Part shown: one piece after another, positions 63,880 to 64,000 of the stretch
Numbering within the stretch: the first letter of the stretch is position 1
Layout: each line of letters starts with the position of its first letter
Assembly (NCBI RefSeq): GCF_030315745.1
Contig: NZ_JASXSH010000010.1
Coordinates: 105,048-169,047 of the forward strand
Direction of reading: 5' to 3'
DNA from: Gordonia heveisoli
GTDB taxonomy: Bacteria > Actinomycetota > Actinomycetes > Mycobacteriales > Mycobacteriaceae
Length of the DNA stretch: 64,000 nucleotides
The notes under the pieces: model-generated
The model's database searches: none
Seen by the model: only the letters and a program-made list of their open reading frames with translations
Told to the model about the DNA's origin: nothing
Program-made: the position numbers and the translations under genes

Positions 63880-64000
63880 ATGTCCGCCACGTATACCTAT
63901 GACGTCTTCACCAGCCTGGACGGCTTCGGGACGGCAGAGTGCTGGTCCGGCTACTGGGGCAAGCAAGGACCGGAGTTTCTCGACCACCGCTTCGGTCAGT
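63880..64000 (+). CDS. dihydrofolate reductase-family protein, 3' end missing
   Basis: Only the first 40 residues are in the window: MSATYTYDVFTSLDGFG then WSGYWGKQGPEFLDHRFGQ. The D-x-F-x-S-L-D-G start is typical of the dihydrofolate reductase/RibD C-terminal family, whose actinobacterial members use NADPH and mostly have unknown substrates. A good GCGAGGAG ribosome-binding site precedes ATG 63880. GC content is back to the genome level, so the cassette boundary lies between about 63760 and 63880. Confidence 0.75.
   Translation, partial: MSATYTYDVFTSLDGFGTAECWSGYWGKQGPEFLDHRFGQ

Overview
The window is high-GC, densely packed DNA from an actinobacterium of the Mycobacteriales, most like Gordonia or a close relative. 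This rests on gene content and order: ureABCFGD, recC-recB-recD, the alaS-ruvX-mltG-aroE-prepilin peptidase-aroC-aroK-aroB series followed by pepQ-efp-nusB, and a transglutaminase/ATP-grasp cluster near aspS, all as remembered from Mycobacterium and Gordonia. The genus is inferred; no rRNA is present to confirm it. I found no tRNA, rRNA, CRISPR array, IS element or phage.

Layout. 1-5.6 kb: the end of an aldolase-like gene, then a complete urease operon with accessory proteins but no nickel importer. 5.6-8.4 kb: type II NADH dehydrogenase, a GNAT acetyltransferase and a thioesterase. 8.4-18.2 kb: recC, recB and recD, each overlapping the next by 4 bp, with a small membrane protein overlapping recD in the same way. 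18.3-19.4 kb: a TetR regulator divergent from a DUF1772 membrane protein, with a palindromic operator between them. 19.5-24.2 kb: a minus-strand chain (DUF885 hydrolase, zinc metallopeptidase, FAD oxidase, alpha/beta hydrolase). 24.3-37.4 kb: what looks like an organosulfur-scavenging island, made of a LysR regulator, a peptide-type ABC importer, two luciferase-like flavin monooxygenases, an SfnB/DszC-like flavoprotein, a class II aldolase, a ketopantoate reductase-like enzyme and a mercaptopyruvate-type sulfurtransferase. 37.6-39.4 kb: aspS. 39.5-46.6 kb: three overlapping genes for a transglutaminase-DUF2126 protein, a fused circularly permuted ATP-grasp/alpha-E protein and a second transglutaminase. 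This set is conserved but its product is unknown, and it is one of the two most interesting systems here. 46.6-46.9 kb: a non-coding stretch with two related hairpins. 46.9-61.7 kb: housekeeping genes (kinase-like protein, rarA, alaS, ruvX, mltG, shikimate genes, pepQ, efp, nusB). 61.8-63.8 kb: a lower-GC cassette with a small helical protein, a WXG-containing protein with a toxin-like C-terminus, and a lipoprotein that may confer immunity. It is probably horizontally acquired. The window ends inside a dihydrofolate-reductase-family gene.

How the genes work together. Urease and the aldolase-like neighbour suggest nitrogen recovery from purines or urea. RecBCD and RarA serve break repair and stalled forks. 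The sulfur island would import an organosulfur compound and release sulfur from it by flavin-dependent oxygenation. The aro genes with pepQ, efp and nusB form the standard chorismate and translation/transcription housekeeping block, from which aroQ (type II dehydroquinase) is missing. In-frame short tandem repeats recur in five unrelated proteins across the window.
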